A DNA stretch of 9,497 bases, from positions 1 through 9,497 of the forward strand of contig JAGQRC010000086.1 of NCBI GenBank assembly GCA_020425835.1, given 5' to 3'. A program made the position numbers and the translations under genes. Each line of letters opens with the position of its first letter. Within the stretch, counting starts at the first letter, position 1. Positions 1 through 5,709 of this stretch are shown here, one piece after another. The notes beneath the pieces were generated by a model. That model had not been told where the DNA came from, ran no database searches, and saw nothing but the letters and a program-made list of their open reading frames with translations. Origin of the DNA: Planctomycetota bacterium (GTDB lineage: Bacteria; Planctomycetota; UBA8108; UBA1146; JAJFFE01).

Positions 1-326
1 ATCTCCGCGAAGGTGATCTCGATCTCGTCTCCGGACCATCGAGAACGGGGCACGGTGATCGACTCCGAAGTGACGACGATGCGTTGGGGGTTCGAGAGCC
101 GTAGGATCGCCGAGAGAGCGATGAGCACGACGAGCAAGGCACCGAAGCCCGCGAGTCCCCAGAGGAAGATCGTCGCCCCGTCCACGGAGAGCTCGATCCC
201 CGAAACGCGCAGGGGCCGCTCGTTCGTGGCGGCCGTGCGACCGACAATGACCGCGCACGCGCCGAAGAAGAGGGCACAGAAGACGAGAGTCCGCCACTTC
301 GGACGGTAGTCGTATCGGGACTGCAT
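1..326 (-). CDS. Partial two-helix membrane protein, C-terminus cut by window edge
   Basis: The reading frame opens with ATG at 326 and runs 108 codons off the left edge with no stop. A GGAGG stands 10 bases upstream of the start. The product begins MQSRYDYRPKWRTLV and has a first membrane helix at about residues 13-30 and a second at about 53-76. After the second helix comes NPQRIVVTSESITVPRSRWS (79-98) followed by GDEIEITFAE. A loop of this kind after two helices resembles the start of small bacterial membrane proteins with a PH-like cytoplasmic domain. That resemblance is from memory of the style, not a domain match. Function is unknown. It lies on the same strand as the zinc-ribbon gene but 296 bases downstream of it, so co-transcription is uncertain. 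The hydrophobic pattern, start signal and absence of stops make a real gene likely. Confidence 0.8.
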   Translation of the reverse strand, partial: MQSRYDYRPKWRTLVFCALFFGACAVIVGRTAATNERPLRVSGIELSVDGATIFLWGLAGFGALLVVLIALSAILRLSNPQRIVVTSESITVPRSRWSGDEIEITFAE

Positions 327-622
327 GCTCGGAGGTCCTCCAGCGATCGGGGGAAGAGCCGGTGCCCAGAGAGATCGGACCTCGTCTCGTGAGCGTCAGC
401 GATCTCGCTTCGCCGTCGCCGGAGGAGCGTCGCGAAAGACCCGGCGAAGCTGGACGGAGGTCGAGACACGCTGGAGCCGGACCGACACCGCTTCGATCCG
501 AACGATCAGCGGCTCACGATTCTCTCCGGCACCTCGCCCCCGCACGCGGCGACCAGAGACATCGTGCTCACGCCGACGATCTTCCGTTGGTGAAGGTCGG
601 TCACGGGGGGTCCCGCGGCCGA
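327..622. other. Gene-poor stretch between two minus-strand genes
   Basis: No convincing gene is seen here. Open frames on both strands are arginine/serine-rich, lack start signals and overlap each other, as expected for shadows in high-GC DNA. A 9-bp inverted repeat, GCTTCGCCG (407-415) with CGGCGAAGC (442-450), could form a hairpin with a 26-base loop in the RNA downstream of the zinc-ribbon gene. No clear T-run follows it. The right side of the stretch must hold the transcript end of the zinc-ribbon gene, and the left side the ribosome site of the partial membrane protein. Confidence 0.5.
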
Positions 623-994
623 TCAGGCGAGCGAGTCCTCTTGCCGCAGTCGCTCGTGTCGGCGCTCGTGCATCGTCCACCCGACGGCCGAGAGGATGAA
701 GCCGAGGGCACTCGACACCGCAGCGATGGACACGATGAGCACCACTATCCCGAAGGGCGTGCCCTGCGGTGAAGAGAGCACTCCGCCCAGCGCAGCACCG
801 GCAAGGGTCCCGACGTAGACCCCACGACGGAGGTGGCGATCTCGCGCTCGCGCGGTGACGTCGCACCGATTCGCCGAATGGCAACGGGGGCACTCGACGA
901 CCGTCGAGCGGTTCCCGAGGTCGATGCCGCAGTGGGGACACCGCGTCGTCGACGCCTCGACTCTTCGGCTGCACTGGCGACACGCGATGGACAT
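623..994 (-). CDS. Small zinc-ribbon membrane protein, unknown function
   Basis: A 123-residue product starts MSIACRQCSRR. Its N-terminus has four cysteines as CxxC (C5, C8) and CxxC (C19, C22), the layout of a zinc-ribbon or rubredoxin-like knuckle. A second partial set follows (C35, C38 as CPRC, and C44). Two hydrophobic segments at about 57-76 and 80-104 would place the ribbon and the charged C-terminus (MHERRHERLRQEDSLA) on the same side, probably the cytoplasm. The ATG at 994 was chosen because it gives the usual compact start just before the first CxxC. An in-frame ATG at 1003 (adding MGA) is equally possible, and the frame stays open to 1144. No enzymatic motif is visible. Zinc-ribbon plus membrane-helix proteins are common and mostly uncharacterised. 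A sigma70-like promoter candidate lies about 60 bases upstream of the start. Confidence 0.8.
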   Translation of the reverse strand: MSIACRQCSRRVEASTTRCPHCGIDLGNRSTVVECPRCHSANRCDVTARARDRHLRRGVYVGTLAGAALGGVLSSPQGTPFGIVVLIVSIAAVSSALGFILSAVGWTMHERRHERLRQEDSLA

Positions 995-1038
995 GGCTCC
1001 CATCCTGGATCGATCATCGGACCCGCGATGTTCCCCCG

Positions 1039-1078
1039 GACTCGGGTTCATTGTGCGAGCCGAGTCTCGTCCGGGCAA
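1039..1078 (-). promoter_or_regulatory. Candidate sigma70-like promoter with overlapping dyad
   Basis: Read on the minus strand, TTGCCC (1078-1073) is followed after exactly 17 bases by CACAAT (1055-1050). Each matches four of six bases of the -35 and -10 consensus. It would start transcription near 1043, about 50 bases before the zinc-ribbon gene. An inverted repeat, GACTCGG (1039-1045) and CCGAGTC (1060-1066), straddles the -10 box and extends through CCCG/CGGG with a five-base bulge. A repressor dyad or an RNA hairpin would both look like this. Promoter matches of this quality can occur by chance. Confidence 0.35.
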
Positions 1079-1117
1079 CCGGCCGTCCCGCGCGTGAGGT
1101 GCCCCAGGATGAAGTGC

Positions 1118-1155
1118 GACAACGCGGGATGGCACTTCGGCCATCCCGCGCTGTC
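1118..1155 (-). terminator. Strong hairpin after the DUF1501 gene, likely terminator
   Basis: Arms of 16 bases (1118-1133 and 1140-1155) pair with a single A/C mismatch around a six-base loop. The hairpin begins 26 bases past the stop of the DUF1501 gene. The bases after it on the minus strand (GCACTTCATCC) are not a true T-run, so it may stabilise the 3' end or need Rho rather than act as a classical intrinsic terminator. GAAGTGC (1111-1117) can instead pair with GCACTTC (1132-1138), which would disrupt the main stem. Confidence 0.55.
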
Positions 1156-1180
1156 CGTGTTTCCACGATCGAAGTCGACC

Positions 1181-2539
1181 TCAGGGCAAGATCCCCAACG
1201 ACGCGAACGTCGGGTTACCCGCTTGGCCCGAGTAGCCGGGGATGACCACGTCGAGGGTCGTCGCGCCGATGCCGAAGTGGCCGGCGAGACACTCGGCGAG
1301 AACGCCGCGGAAGTCGGTGAGGTGCGACACGTAGCGACCGTTCGGCGTGGAGAACATGTCTCCCGCCGCCCAGGTCGTGGCGTCGCAGTTGTACACGCCT
1401 CCGTTGACCGAGCCCCCTGCGACGAACATGCAGGATGCCTCACCGTGGTCGGTGCCGTTCGAGCCGTTCTCCTCGGAGGTGCGACCGAACTCGGAGACGG
1501 TGACCACGAGCACATCGTTCCAGATACTCTGGAGGTCGAGGCTGAGTGAACGAATGCCGTGTCCGATCTGCGCGAGGAGGTTGGCCTGCGCGCCATTACC
1601 CGCGCCCTGCGCGTTGTGCGTGTCGAAGCTGCTGATCTCGAGACCGGCGATCTGGAGATCGGTGAGCTTCAGTAGCATGGCGGCATCGCGCAGCTGCTCG
1701 AAGAACGGGAACGCTGCGGCAGCGAAGCCCTCGGGGTTGTCGACGTCGGGGTAGGTCGCGCCGTTCTCCGGAATGTAGGTCGCCGGATCGACACCCGCCG
1801 CTTCGAGCGTGGTCAGGCTCGACCCCAGCGCGAGACCCGTGTTCCGAACCAGCTCGTCGTAACCCACCTGATTCGAGGCTTGACCGTACCATCCCATCAA
1901 TCCGCGTCCCGGCTGCATGCCCGGCGCGTTGCCGAGGAGCTTGGCGGATTCCGGCGAACCCGGAGCGCCGAGCCGGTAGTTCGCGATGCTCGGGATGTGC
2001 GGGATGATCGTGGAGCCCTTGAACAGGAGCATCAGCTGGCTCGAGATGCTCGCCGCCGCCAGCGGGTTCGCCTGCAGGTCGAGCGTCTCGACGATGTGAC
2101 GGTAGAGCCATCCCTCTTCGAGATCGCTCCCCGGGATCGCATTCTCCCAGAAGTGTTGGCTGTCGAAGTGCGAGCGCGACTGTCCCGCGTAGGCGACCCG
2201 ATGGATCGTGGCGAGGTCCCCGGCGAGGTGCACGTCGTGCAGCGCGGAGAGCGCCGGGTGGAGCTTGGCGAAGCCGTTCCCGAGATCGAGCGCGTCCACG
2301 TCGGGGATGAACAGGCTGGGTCGATTGGTGTCGTTGTATTCGGGATCGCCGTAGGGAATCACGGTGTTGACGCCATCGTTTCCGCCGCGCATGAAGATCA
2401 CGAGCATCTTCTTCGCGGGGAGCGGCCCTCCCGCTGCGAACAGCGACGAGGCGAACGGCGAACGAAGGACCGGGCCGAGCATGCCGAGGGCGACCCCCGA
2501 TGCCCCGAGCCCGAGAAAGCGTCTGCGGTCGAGTTTCAT
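1181..2539 (-). CDS. DUF1501 family protein, Tat-exported
   Basis: The 452-residue product starts MKLDRRRFLGLGASGVALG, a twin-arginine (Tat) signal with RRxFL followed by a hydrophobic stretch. It should therefore be exported already folded, probably with a bound cofactor or metal. DUF1501 hallmarks are present in order: MRGGNDGVNTVIPYGDPEY (50-68), SRSHFDSQHFWE (121-132), SFDTHNAQG (304-312), VVTVSEFGRTSEENG (345-359) and TDHGEAS (363-369). The family belongs to the alkaline-phosphatase/sulfatase-like fold group. The D/H/E residues in these motifs sit where metal ligands would be expected, but no reaction is established for the family. Length is normal and the protein looks intact. The start is well fixed: GAGGAG lies 6 bases before the ATG, and the upstream DUF1800 stop is only 13 bases away. 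DUF1800 then DUF1501 is a widely conserved gene order, so the two very likely act together. Confidence 0.95.
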   Translation of the reverse strand: MKLDRRRFLGLGASGVALGMLGPVLRSPFASSLFAAGGPLPAKKMLVIFMRGGNDGVNTVIPYGDPEYNDTNRPSLFIPDVDALDLGNGFAKLHPALSALHDVHLAGDLATIHRVAYAGQSRSHFDSQHFWENAIPGSDLEEGWLYRHIVETLDLQANPLAAASISSQLMLLFKGSTIIPHIPSIANYRLGAPGSPESAKLLGNAPGMQPGRGLMGWYGQASNQVGYDELVRNTGLALGSSLTTLEAAGVDPATYIPENGATYPDVDNPEGFAAAAFPFFEQLRDAAMLLKLTDLQIAGLEISSFDTHNAQGAGNGAQANLLAQIGHGIRSLSLDLQSIWNDVLVVTVSEFGRTSEENGSNGTDHGEASCMFVAGGSVNGGVYNCDATTWAAGDMFSTPNGRYVSHLTDFRGVLAECLAGHFGIGATTLDVVIPGYSGQAGNPTFASLGILP

Positions 2540-2552
2540 GGGTGGCTCCTCT

Positions 2553-4451
2553 TTACTGCATCTGGGACTGGGGGGCGGCGAGGATCAGACCGACGGTCGC
2601 TCGGATCCGATCTCCGTAGTTCGCGTCCGACGGAACGAGCGGGAGCGGCAGGCCATCGAGGTCGGTACTCAGGAAGTCGATCGCCACGGCGCGCTCGGCG
2701 ACGGTGTAGTTGTTCTGGAACGTCCGAGCCATCCAGAAGTCGACGATCGCCGCGGCGTCGTTCAGCGGAACGCCCGCCGTGGTCATGATCGCCACCGGGT
2801 CGAAGGCGAGGTTCGGTCCGCCTTCGGCGAGGAGCGTCGAGAAGAGCACACGGTTCAGGAGATCCGTGCTCCCCATCCAGTCGAACCCGTACTCGGAGCG
2901 GCCATCCGGCGTCTCGAAGGTGAACGGCACGTAGTTCAAGCCGCGGAGGCCGGCTTGCGTGTTGCCGGCGATCCCGTTGACCAGCGGCAGGCCATTGGTC
3001 ACCACGCCCGCGCCGCGGGCCCGTGCGATCACGTACTCGAAGGGCGTGTAGACCTTCGTCCAACGATACTGTCCGCCGAGGAAGTGGTCGGAGTAGAGGA
3101 TCGTCGCGACGACCGAGCGGATGTCCCCGTCCGTCGTGAGCCAGGTCCCGATGCAGTCCGCCACGAGATCGGTCGGCGGCTCGTCGTCCAAGAGCCGCTG
3201 GATGAGCTTGCGAGAGACGTGCTCCGCGGTGAACGAGAGACCGGACAGGTGCTCGATCACCTCGAAGCCATCGAGGACGCCGGTCGGACTGCCCACCGGT
3301 CGAGCCGGGATCACCAGCTCGTGTGGCTGTCCCGCGAAGATCACCTTCTCATCGTAGTCGTGGAACGCGGGGCGGAACTTGAAGCTCCACTCGCCGAGCG
3401 GGTCATCGTTCGCGAGGCAACCCGCCGCGGGGTCGCCGACATCCGCGGGATCGACCTTGCACACGGTCCAGCCGGTGAAGCAGCGGGCGAGCTCCTCGAT
3501 GTCGGACTGCGTGTAGCCGTTGTCGACCCCCATGGTGTGCAGCTCGAGCAACTCGCGCGCGTAGTTCTCGTTCGGCTGGCCGACCCGGTTCGTGAACGAG
3601 TCGAGGTAGATGATCATCGCCTTGCTCGTCGCGCTGGCGAGCAGGAGGTCGTGGAAGGTCCCCAACGCGTTGTCGCGGAAGGCCTGGTTCTCCTCGTGCT
3701 CCCAACCGGTCCCGATCGCGCGCGCCTCCGCGGGCGTGTAGACATCCACGCCGGCGACGCGCACGTTCCGGAGGAACTGGAAGCTCGTCGCGAACTGCGT
3801 ATTGAAGTGGTTCTCCCAGAAGTCGACCAGCGCCTCCTGGAGCTGTCGCTCGCTGTACAGCCCGCGCACCACCTGTTCTCGGACCAGGTCCCCCGTCACC
3901 GAGTCCGATTGGAGCCCGCTGAGGTTGTCGTTCAGGAGCGTGTTGCCGGTCTCATCGATGAGCTCCGGGTTCAACTGCTCGTCGATGTAGTCGAGGGCTC
4001 CGATCGTCAGGACGTGGACGAGCCCGGCGGGGGTCGGGCCGAAGCCCATGCGTCGCATCAAGTGGGCGGCGAGATCGATGTCGGTATCTCCGGCGCACGG
4101 CGCGTACGACTCGCAGGAGAGCGCCGGCGTCGCGGTCGGGTCGGGCCCACAGGTCTGGGGTGCGGGGATCGGGACCCCGCCGCTGAAGAGGTGACTCAGC
4201 AGAAAGATGACGTCGGCGATGTCGACGGCTTCGTCGTCGTTCGTGTCGGCCGCGTCGTCGCACGCGAGTGCGCCGACCCCGCCGAAGAGGTGGTCGAGGA
4301 TGGCGATGCCGTCCCCGATGTCGACCGCGGCGTCGACGTTGGCGTCACCCCGGACGAAGTGCTGATGGAGTGGCACAGTGCTCTGCGCCGAAACGACACC
4401 CGCGAGCGCGAGTGTCAGCCACGCCGTGTGTAGGACCGAACGGACGATCAA
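2553..4451 (-). CDS. Secreted DUF1800 protein with N-terminal dockerin pair
   Basis: A TTG start at 4451 is chosen, with GGAGAG 9 bases upstream. It places a clean Sec signal (VRSVLHTAWLTLALAGVVSA, cleavage near residue 22) at the N-terminus. The frame is open to an ATG at 4565, but that adds 38 charged, proline-rich residues before the signal. The product is 632 residues. Two dockerin/EF-hand-like loops follow the signal at about 36-47 (DANVDAAVDIGD) and 69-80 (DTNDDEAVDIAD), both with intact calcium-ligand positions. They end in the usual CGPDPT...C tail near residue 120. The DUF1800 domain runs from about 124 to the end, with FWENHFNT (211-218), NENYARELLELHTMG (294-308), FTGW (325-328) and FHDYDEK (363-369). 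DUF1800 is of unknown biochemical role. The DUF1501 gene follows 13 bases downstream. The placement of the dockerin pair before rather than after the main domain is notable. Confidence 0.93.
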   Translation of the reverse strand: MIVRSVLHTAWLTLALAGVVSAQSTVPLHQHFVRGDANVDAAVDIGDGIAILDHLFGGVGALACDDAADTNDDEAVDIADVIFLLSHLFSGGVPIPAPQTCGPDPTATPALSCESYAPCAGDTDIDLAAHLMRRMGFGPTPAGLVHVLTIGALDYIDEQLNPELIDETGNTLLNDNLSGLQSDSVTGDLVREQVVRGLYSERQLQEALVDFWENHFNTQFATSFQFLRNVRVAGVDVYTPAEARAIGTGWEHEENQAFRDNALGTFHDLLLASATSKAMIIYLDSFTNRVGQPNENYARELLELHTMGVDNGYTQSDIEELARCFTGWTVCKVDPADVGDPAAGCLANDDPLGEWSFKFRPAFHDYDEKVIFAGQPHELVIPARPVGSPTGVLDGFEVIEHLSGLSFTAEHVSRKLIQRLLDDEPPTDLVADCIGTWLTTDGDIRSVVATILYSDHFLGGQYRWTKVYTPFEYVIARARGAGVVTNGLPLVNGIAGNTQAGLRGLNYVPFTFETPDGRSEYGFDWMGSTDLLNRVLFSTLLAEGGPNLAFDPVAIMTTAGVPLNDAAAIVDFWMARTFQNNYTVAERAVAIDFLSTDLDGLPLPLVPSDANYGDRIRATVGLILAAPQSQMQ

Positions 4452-4460
4452 GGGTCTGCC

Positions 4461-4478
4461 CTCTCCGGTTCGAGTGGA
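4461..4478 (+). repeat. Near copy of the CCGGATCGGGTGGAG intergenic word
   Basis: CTCTCCGGTTCGAGTGGA matches the copy at 5618-5635 at 16 of 18 positions, on the same strand of the window. Read on the minus strand it covers the GGAGAG ribosome site of the DUF1800 gene. Part of the likeness could therefore come from a common leader context rather than a protein-binding site. Confidence 0.45.
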
Positions 4479-4484
4479 AAACGT

Positions 4485-4505
4485 CCGAGAACCCCGAGGG
4501 CTCGG
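4485..4505 (-). terminator. Possible terminator or attenuator hairpin between apbE and DUF1800
   Basis: On the minus strand CCGAG-CCC pairs with GGG-TT-CTCGG. This gives eight pairs with a two-base bulge and a three-base loop, followed by ACGTTTTCC. It sits 67 bases after the apbE stop and about 34 bases before the DUF1800 start. It could end apbE transcripts or reduce read-through into DUF1800. The T-run is short, so the call is tentative. Confidence 0.35.
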
Positions 4506-4571
4506 AACGGGTTGCGGCGAATCCGGGACTTCCGAACGGGGACGACTCGGATTGCGAAAAGTCACGTCAGG

Positions 4572-5603
4572 TCACCCGTCACCCCCATCCGGCGCGTCGA
4601 CGGGCGATGGGAAGCCGCTCGACGCTCGCGTTCGCCCGTCGGCGTCGATGATCATCGCGTCCGTACCGGGGAGCTCCTCGACCAGGACGAGGGCGCGATC
4701 CGGCTCCAAGACCGAGAGCGCCGAGGCCCAGGCGTCGGCGCGCGCCGCGGGCCAACGCTCGCCGTCCGAGACGACGACGGTCACCGCGCACGAGTGGGTG
4801 ACACCGAGACCGGTGCGCGGATCGATGATGTGCGAGTACCGTCGTCCGTCGATCTCGACGAACTGCTGCGTGTCGCCGCTCGTCGCCACTGCCGCGTTCG
4901 CCAGCTCGAACCGCGCACCGCTCTCCGTCAGGTCCCGTCGCGACTCGATCCGCCATCCCGACCCCCCGGGCGATGCGCCGATCGCGACGTCCCCCCCGCC
5001 ATCCACCAACGCCGCGTCGAACCCGCGTTCACGCAACGTGGCGAGCGCTTCGTCCACGGCGTAGCCCTTCGCAATGCCGCCGAGATCGATCCTCATGCCC
5101 GGTCGGCGGAGCTCCACCGCGCGGCGGTCGGGGTCGAGGTCGATGAGACGGTATCCCACGCGGCCGGAGCACTCGGCGAGGCGCCGCTCCGACGGGAGGG
5201 CTCGCTGGCGTCGCGATCGCCGCCAGAGCTGCACGAAGGGTCCGACGGTGACGTCGAACGCTCCGCCGCTCCGGCGAGACACGTCGACCGCGAGGGTGAG
5301 GAGTTGGAACAGATCCTCACTGACGGGTCCGGGACCGAGGCCCGCGTGTGCGTCGAGCCGTTGGACCTCGCTGTCCACCCGGTAGTCGGAGGCGACCCGC
5401 TCGATCTCCGCGATGCGCGCGAACGCCGCAGCCGCCGCCTCCCGAGCCGCGCCCGCCGCACCTCCCGCGATCACGATCCGGAAACGCGTCGCCATGTGGG
5501 TGGCTACGAATTCGTGACGACCGACCGGCTCGCCGCGACTCTCCGGCAGCGGAGTCCCCGCCGCGCAACCCGCACCGAGCAACCCGGCGAGAAGCGCGAT
5601 CAC
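4572..5603 (-). CDS. apbE: FAD:protein FMN transferase, ApbE family lipoprotein
   Basis: ApbE enzymes attach FMN from FAD through a phosphoester to Ser/Thr of exported flavoproteins, using Mg2+. From the GTG at 5603 the product is 343 residues, normal for the family. It begins with a lipoprotein signal, LLAGLLGAGC, lipid-bearing Cys at 13, so it would be anchored outside the cytoplasmic membrane. Motifs in order: SDYRVDSEVQRLD (72-84), SGGAFDVTVGPFVQLW (112-127), RIDLGGIAKGYAVDEA (171-186), LVDGGGDVAIG (199-209), TSGDTQQF (241-248), YSHIIDPRTG (256-265) and ADAWASAL (289-296). The last is a slight variant of the usual ADA-x-ATAL metal/FAD site. The start is uncertain. The GTG gives a signal without the usual positive n-region, while RRERTR lies in frame just upstream with no ATG/GTG/TTG before it until an ATG at 5711, which would overlap the divergent gene. 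No obvious target with an SGAS/TGAT-type acceptor was seen in the window. Confidence 0.92.
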   Translation of the reverse strand: MIALLAGLLGAGCAAGTPLPESRGEPVGRHEFVATHMATRFRIVIAGGAAGAAREAAAAAFARIAEIERVASDYRVDSEVQRLDAHAGLGPGPVSEDLFQLLTLAVDVSRRSGGAFDVTVGPFVQLWRRSRRQRALPSERRLAECSGRVGYRLIDLDPDRRAVELRRPGMRIDLGGIAKGYAVDEALATLRERGFDAALVDGGGDVAIGASPGGSGWRIESRRDLTESGARFELANAAVATSGDTQQFVEIDGRRYSHIIDPRTGLGVTHSCAVTVVVSDGERWPAARADAWASALSVLEPDRALVLVEELPGTDAMIIDADGRTRASSGFPSPVDAPDGGDG

Positions 5604-5617
5604 AGCCCTCGTGCGTT

Positions 5618-5636
5618 CTCTCCGGATCGGGTGGAG
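5618..5636 (+). repeat. Shared intergenic word, copy 1 (CCGGATCGGGTGGAG)
   Basis: The 15-base core at 5622-5636 is identical to 7021-7035, upstream of the next plus-strand gene. With its CTCT prefix it also resembles 4461-4478. It lies about 74 bases before the cohesin-like gene start and 15 bases before the apbE start on the other strand. Confidence 0.7.
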
Positions 5637-5642
5637 GCTCCC

Positions 5643-5690
5643 GGACGGAATCTCGGATGACGGTGAGGTCCGGGCTTCTCGATTCCGTCC
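5643..5690. repeat. Perfect 10-bp inverted repeat with 28-base spacer
   Basis: GGACGGAATC (5643-5652) is the exact reverse complement of GATTCCGTCC (5681-5690). Arm centres are 38 bases apart. The right arm ends 19 bases before the ATG at 5710, just upstream of the AGGAAAGG ribosome site, so it could be a two-site operator or a leader hairpin. The spacer contains the shared word TGACGGTGAGGTCCGGGCT. Confidence 0.6.
5658..5676 (+). repeat. Second shared upstream word, copy 1
   Basis: TGACGGTGAGGTCCGGGCT recurs at 7093-7112 with a single inserted G. It lies in the spacer of the 5643-5690 inverted repeat, 33 bases before the ATG of the cohesin-like gene. Confidence 0.6.
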
Positions 5691-5709
5691 ACGACAGGAA
5701 AGGCCCTCC

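Larger units (their letters stand above)
5604..5709. promoter_or_regulatory. Divergent intergenic region between apbE and the cohesin-like gene
   Basis: This is the only place in the window where the two transcription directions split, so it must hold start signals for the plus-strand gene and probably for apbE. It carries the exact word CCGGATCGGGTGGAG (5622-5636), a perfect 10-bp inverted repeat (5643-5652 with 5681-5690), and a second word shared with the next gene's upstream region (5658-5676). The plus-strand gene has AGGAAAGG about 6 bases before its ATG. I see no convincing -35/-10 pair on either strand. Confidence 0.6.

Noticed and set aside
396..983. A 195-codon minus-strand frame over the zinc-ribbon gene
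   Set aside because: It is an alternate frame of the same strand, Arg/Pro-rich, whereas the 623-994 frame has ordered CxxC motifs and membrane helices.
833..1549. A 238-codon plus-strand frame spanning two minus-strand genes and their gap
   Set aside because: It crosses the promoter and hairpin region and overlaps the DUF1501 C-terminus; composition is typical of a shadow.
2364..4433. A 689-codon open frame on the plus strand
   Set aside because: It is antisense to the DUF1800 gene and the start of DUF1501. Composition is Arg/Val/Glu/Asp-rich with no domain pattern, as expected for a shadow frame in high-GC DNA, while the minus strand has clear family motifs.
4512..5660. A 382-codon open frame on the plus strand
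   Set aside because: It is antisense to apbE, whose motifs are complete; the plus frame has no hydrophobic segments or family features.
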